DNA of 6,639 nucleotides from DATJGF01 sp035495315 (GTDB lineage: Bacteria > Verrucomicrobiota > Verrucomicrobiia > Limisphaerales > UBA8199), in the NCBI GenBank assembly GCA_035495315.1, contig DATJGF010000109.1, positions 1-6,639 on the forward strand, given 5' to 3'. The notes under the pieces were generated by a model that was given only the letters and a program-made list of their open reading frames with translations, was not told the origin of the DNA and made no database searches. Positions 5,160 through 6,639 of the stretch are shown one piece after another. Made by a program: the position numbers and the translations under genes. Positions within the stretch are counted from its first letter, which is position 1. Each line of letters starts with the position of its first letter.

Positions 5160-6377
5160 TCACGCTGCCAGCGCGGGCTGGGTTTCGCTGGAATCCTGCG
5201 GCACTGTGAAATAGAAAACCGAGCCCCGACCAGATTCACTTTTTGCCCAGGTTTTGCCGCCGTGATTTTGGACGATGTGCTTTACGATTGAGAGCCCCAG
5301 CCCGGTCCCGCCTTGCTCACGGGACCTGGCCTTATCGACGCGGTAAAAGCGCTCAAAAATGCGCTCGAGAGATTCCGGCGGAATGCCCGGTCCATCATCG
5401 GCAATGGCGACTTCGATTTGTTTGCCGTTGACCGGCCGCGTCCGAACCGAAACGGTGCCGTAAGTTCGGCCATATTTGATGGCATTATCGATCAGATTGC
5501 AGAGGACCTGCTCAAGCCGACTGGGGTCGGCCCGCACGCGCACATCCGCCACCTCGTCCAGCAGGGTGACTTGTTTGGCTTCAGCTCGGGACTTGAAATC
5601 GCCGATCACTTTCTCGACCAGCGGCCGCAAGGAAACCGGTTGCAAGTTGAGCTTCAACCGGCCTGATTCCAGCTCGGAAATCGTAAGCAAATCTTCAATC
5701 AATAACTTCAAGCGCTCGGCATTGCGGTCGATAGTCTGCAGGAATTTCGCCGCGACCTCCGGATTATCTTTGGCGCCATCGAGCAACGTTTCGACATATC
5801 CTTTGATCAACGAAAGTGGCGTGCGCAATTCGTGGCTCACATTGGCAACAAACTCCTGGCGAGTCCGTTCGAGTTGCTTCAACCGGGTGAGATCGTGGAA
5901 CACCAGGATGGTTCCCTGCCGTTGCTTGGCTGGATCGAACAGGGCGGAGCCATTGACTTGCAGCCAGCGCTCATTGGGAGGCAGCAGCCGCAATTCAACG
6001 TCTACGACCTGGCGGGCAGTGCCGAGGAATTGAACCAACTCCGCCAACTCATGCAGGCGCAAGGCTTCCATGATGCTGCGACCACGGATATCGGTGCTGA
6101 CGCCGAAGAGGTCGCTGAAGGCACGATTGGCCAGCTGGATCTTGTTCTCTCGATCCAGCAATAAAAGGCCTTCCGCCATGCTGTTGAAGAGGGCCTCCTG
6201 TTGCTGCTGAATCTGGAGGGAAGCTCGCTGCTGCGCGTGCTGGAGTTTTTCGATCTCGCTTTGAATCTCGCGCTCAAGCCTGGCTTGCACGGTGCGAAAT
6301 TTCGCACGCCACCACAGGTGCAACCCGGCCACCGCCAGAAGCGCCAGGGCAACGGTTAGCGAGATTTCCCAAACCAC
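5160..6377 (-). CDS. phoR: PhoR-like membrane sensor histidine kinase
   Basis: A 405-aa two-component sensor kinase that autophosphorylates on His and passes the phosphate to a response regulator. Order of parts: one N-terminal membrane helix (about 5-23), a Gln/Glu-rich coiled coil (about 27-62), a PAS domain (about 62-165), HisKA with FVANVSHELRTPLS and phospho-acceptor His182, then the HATPase domain. The latter has the N-box NLIDNAIKYG (Asn294, Asn298), G1 DDGPGI (327-332), F-box RIFERFYRVD (339-348) and G2 GGTGLGLSIVKHIV (356-369). All catalytic boxes are intact. There is no periplasmic sensor domain, so signals probably come through the PAS domain or a membrane partner, as in enterobacterial PhoR. 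The start is GTG 6377; an in-frame TAA at 6381-6383 blocks any longer form. It lies 9 bases after the regulator stop, indicating an operon. Family is certain; the phoR symbol is inferred from architecture and the PhoB-like partner, with no pst or phoU genes in view. Confidence 0.9.
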   Translation of the reverse strand: MVWEISLTVALALLAVAGLHLWWRAKFRTVQARLEREIQSEIEKLQHAQQRASLQIQQQQEALFNSMAEGLLLLDRENKIQLANRAFSDLFGVSTDIRGRSIMEALRLHELAELVQFLGTARQVVDVELRLLPPNERWLQVNGSALFDPAKQRQGTILVFHDLTRLKQLERTRQEFVANVSHELRTPLSLIKGYVETLLDGAKDNPEVAAKFLQTIDRNAERLKLLIEDLLTISELESGRLKLNLQPVSLRPLVEKVIGDFKSRAEAKQVTLLDEVADVRVRADPSRLEQVLCNLIDNAIKYGRTYGTVSVRTRPVNGKQIEVAIADDGPGIPPESLERIFERFYRVDKARSREQGGTGLGLSIVKHIVQNHGGKTWAKSESGRGSVFYFTVPQDSSETQPALAA

Positions 6378-6386
6378 ATCTTAGGC

Positions 6387-6639
6387 CTAAGCCTCGAGGA
6401 AACGATAGCCAACGCCCCGAACCGTATCCAGGTATTTTGACGCCGGTCCGAGCTTCTCCCGCAGGCGACGCATGTGGGTATCGACGGTGCGCGTGTCTAT
6501 GAGATTGTTGTATTCCCAGACATCTCGCAGCAGTTGCTCCCGTGATTGCACCCGCCCTCGCCGCTCCGCCAGCAGTGATAACAGTCGAAACTCCGTAGCG
6601 GTGAGATCAATCTTCTTGCCCCGCCAGCTCACCAAATGT
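6387..6639 (-). CDS. OmpR/PhoB-type response regulator, C-terminal DNA-binding domain (partial)
   Basis: The last 83 residues of a response regulator; the receiver domain with its phospho-Asp lies beyond the right edge. What is visible is a complete winged-helix Trans_reg_C domain: DLTATEFRLLSLLAERRGRV, then SREQLLRDVW, the recognition helix region TRTVDTHMRRLREKLG, and the C-terminal wing TVRGVGYRFLEA. The reading frame stays open to the window end, so a TTG at 6635 is not taken as a start. It is the upstream gene of the kinase operon and almost certainly the cognate partner. PhoB is the likeliest identity given the PhoR-like kinase, but other OmpR-family regulators share this domain, so no symbol is given. 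Confidence 0.92.
   Translation of the reverse strand, partial: HLVSWRGKKIDLTATEFRLLSLLAERRGRVQSREQLLRDVWEYNNLIDTRTVDTHMRRLREKLGPASKYLDTVRGVGYRFLEA

Noticed and set aside
5313..6164. Plus-strand open frames opposite the kinase gene
   Set aside because: They are shadows of the histidine kinase coding sequence in GC-rich DNA, with no ribosome binding site or recognisable product.

Overview
The window looks like a chromosomal segment from a Gram-negative bacterium of the Verrucomicrobiota (Pedosphaera/Limisphaerales type) or a related PVC lineage. This is inferred from three things: a pseudopilin-like protein with the FTLIELLVVIAIIAIL start and an H-X9-DG C-terminus, GTAG-footed GC-rich hairpin repeats between genes, and a moderately GC-rich composition. 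No rRNA or other phylogenetic marker is present, so the assignment is tentative.

Left part (1-1838, minus strand): a predicted secreted-protein operon. A possible sigma70-type promoter at 1809-1838 has a perfect palindrome over its -10 box. It precedes a 497-aa exported protein with two cysteine-patterned HYR-like repeats and a C-terminal PxKF-type module. About 35 bases after that gene starts a second exported protein, cut by the window edge, whose first residues match a filamentous-haemagglutinin/two-partner-secretion (TpsA) exoprotein.

Middle (1839-5047, plus strand): an intergenic region with a small ORF behind a perfect Shine-Dalgarno, then a 279-aa prepilin-type H-X9-DG protein. Next is a 172-bp composite inverted repeat of four REP-like hairpins, followed by a 579-aa largely helical cytoplasmic protein of unrecognised family.

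Right part (5048-6639): a second, shorter REP-type inverted repeat fills the gap between converging genes. Beyond it, on the minus strand, is a two-component pair: a PhoR-like sensor kinase (405 aa) and, 9 bases upstream, the C-terminal DNA-binding domain of an OmpR/PhoB-type response regulator that runs off the window.

Functionally the window combines cell-surface or secreted products, a two-component regulator that may be phosphate-related, and an unknown helical protein. The least ordinary elements are the two GTAG-footed repeats, which resemble REP/BIME substrates of RAYT (TnpA-REP) transposases, the palindrome over the possible promoter, and the unrecognised helical protein. I see no CRISPR array, tRNA, rRNA, complete insertion sequence or defence system.
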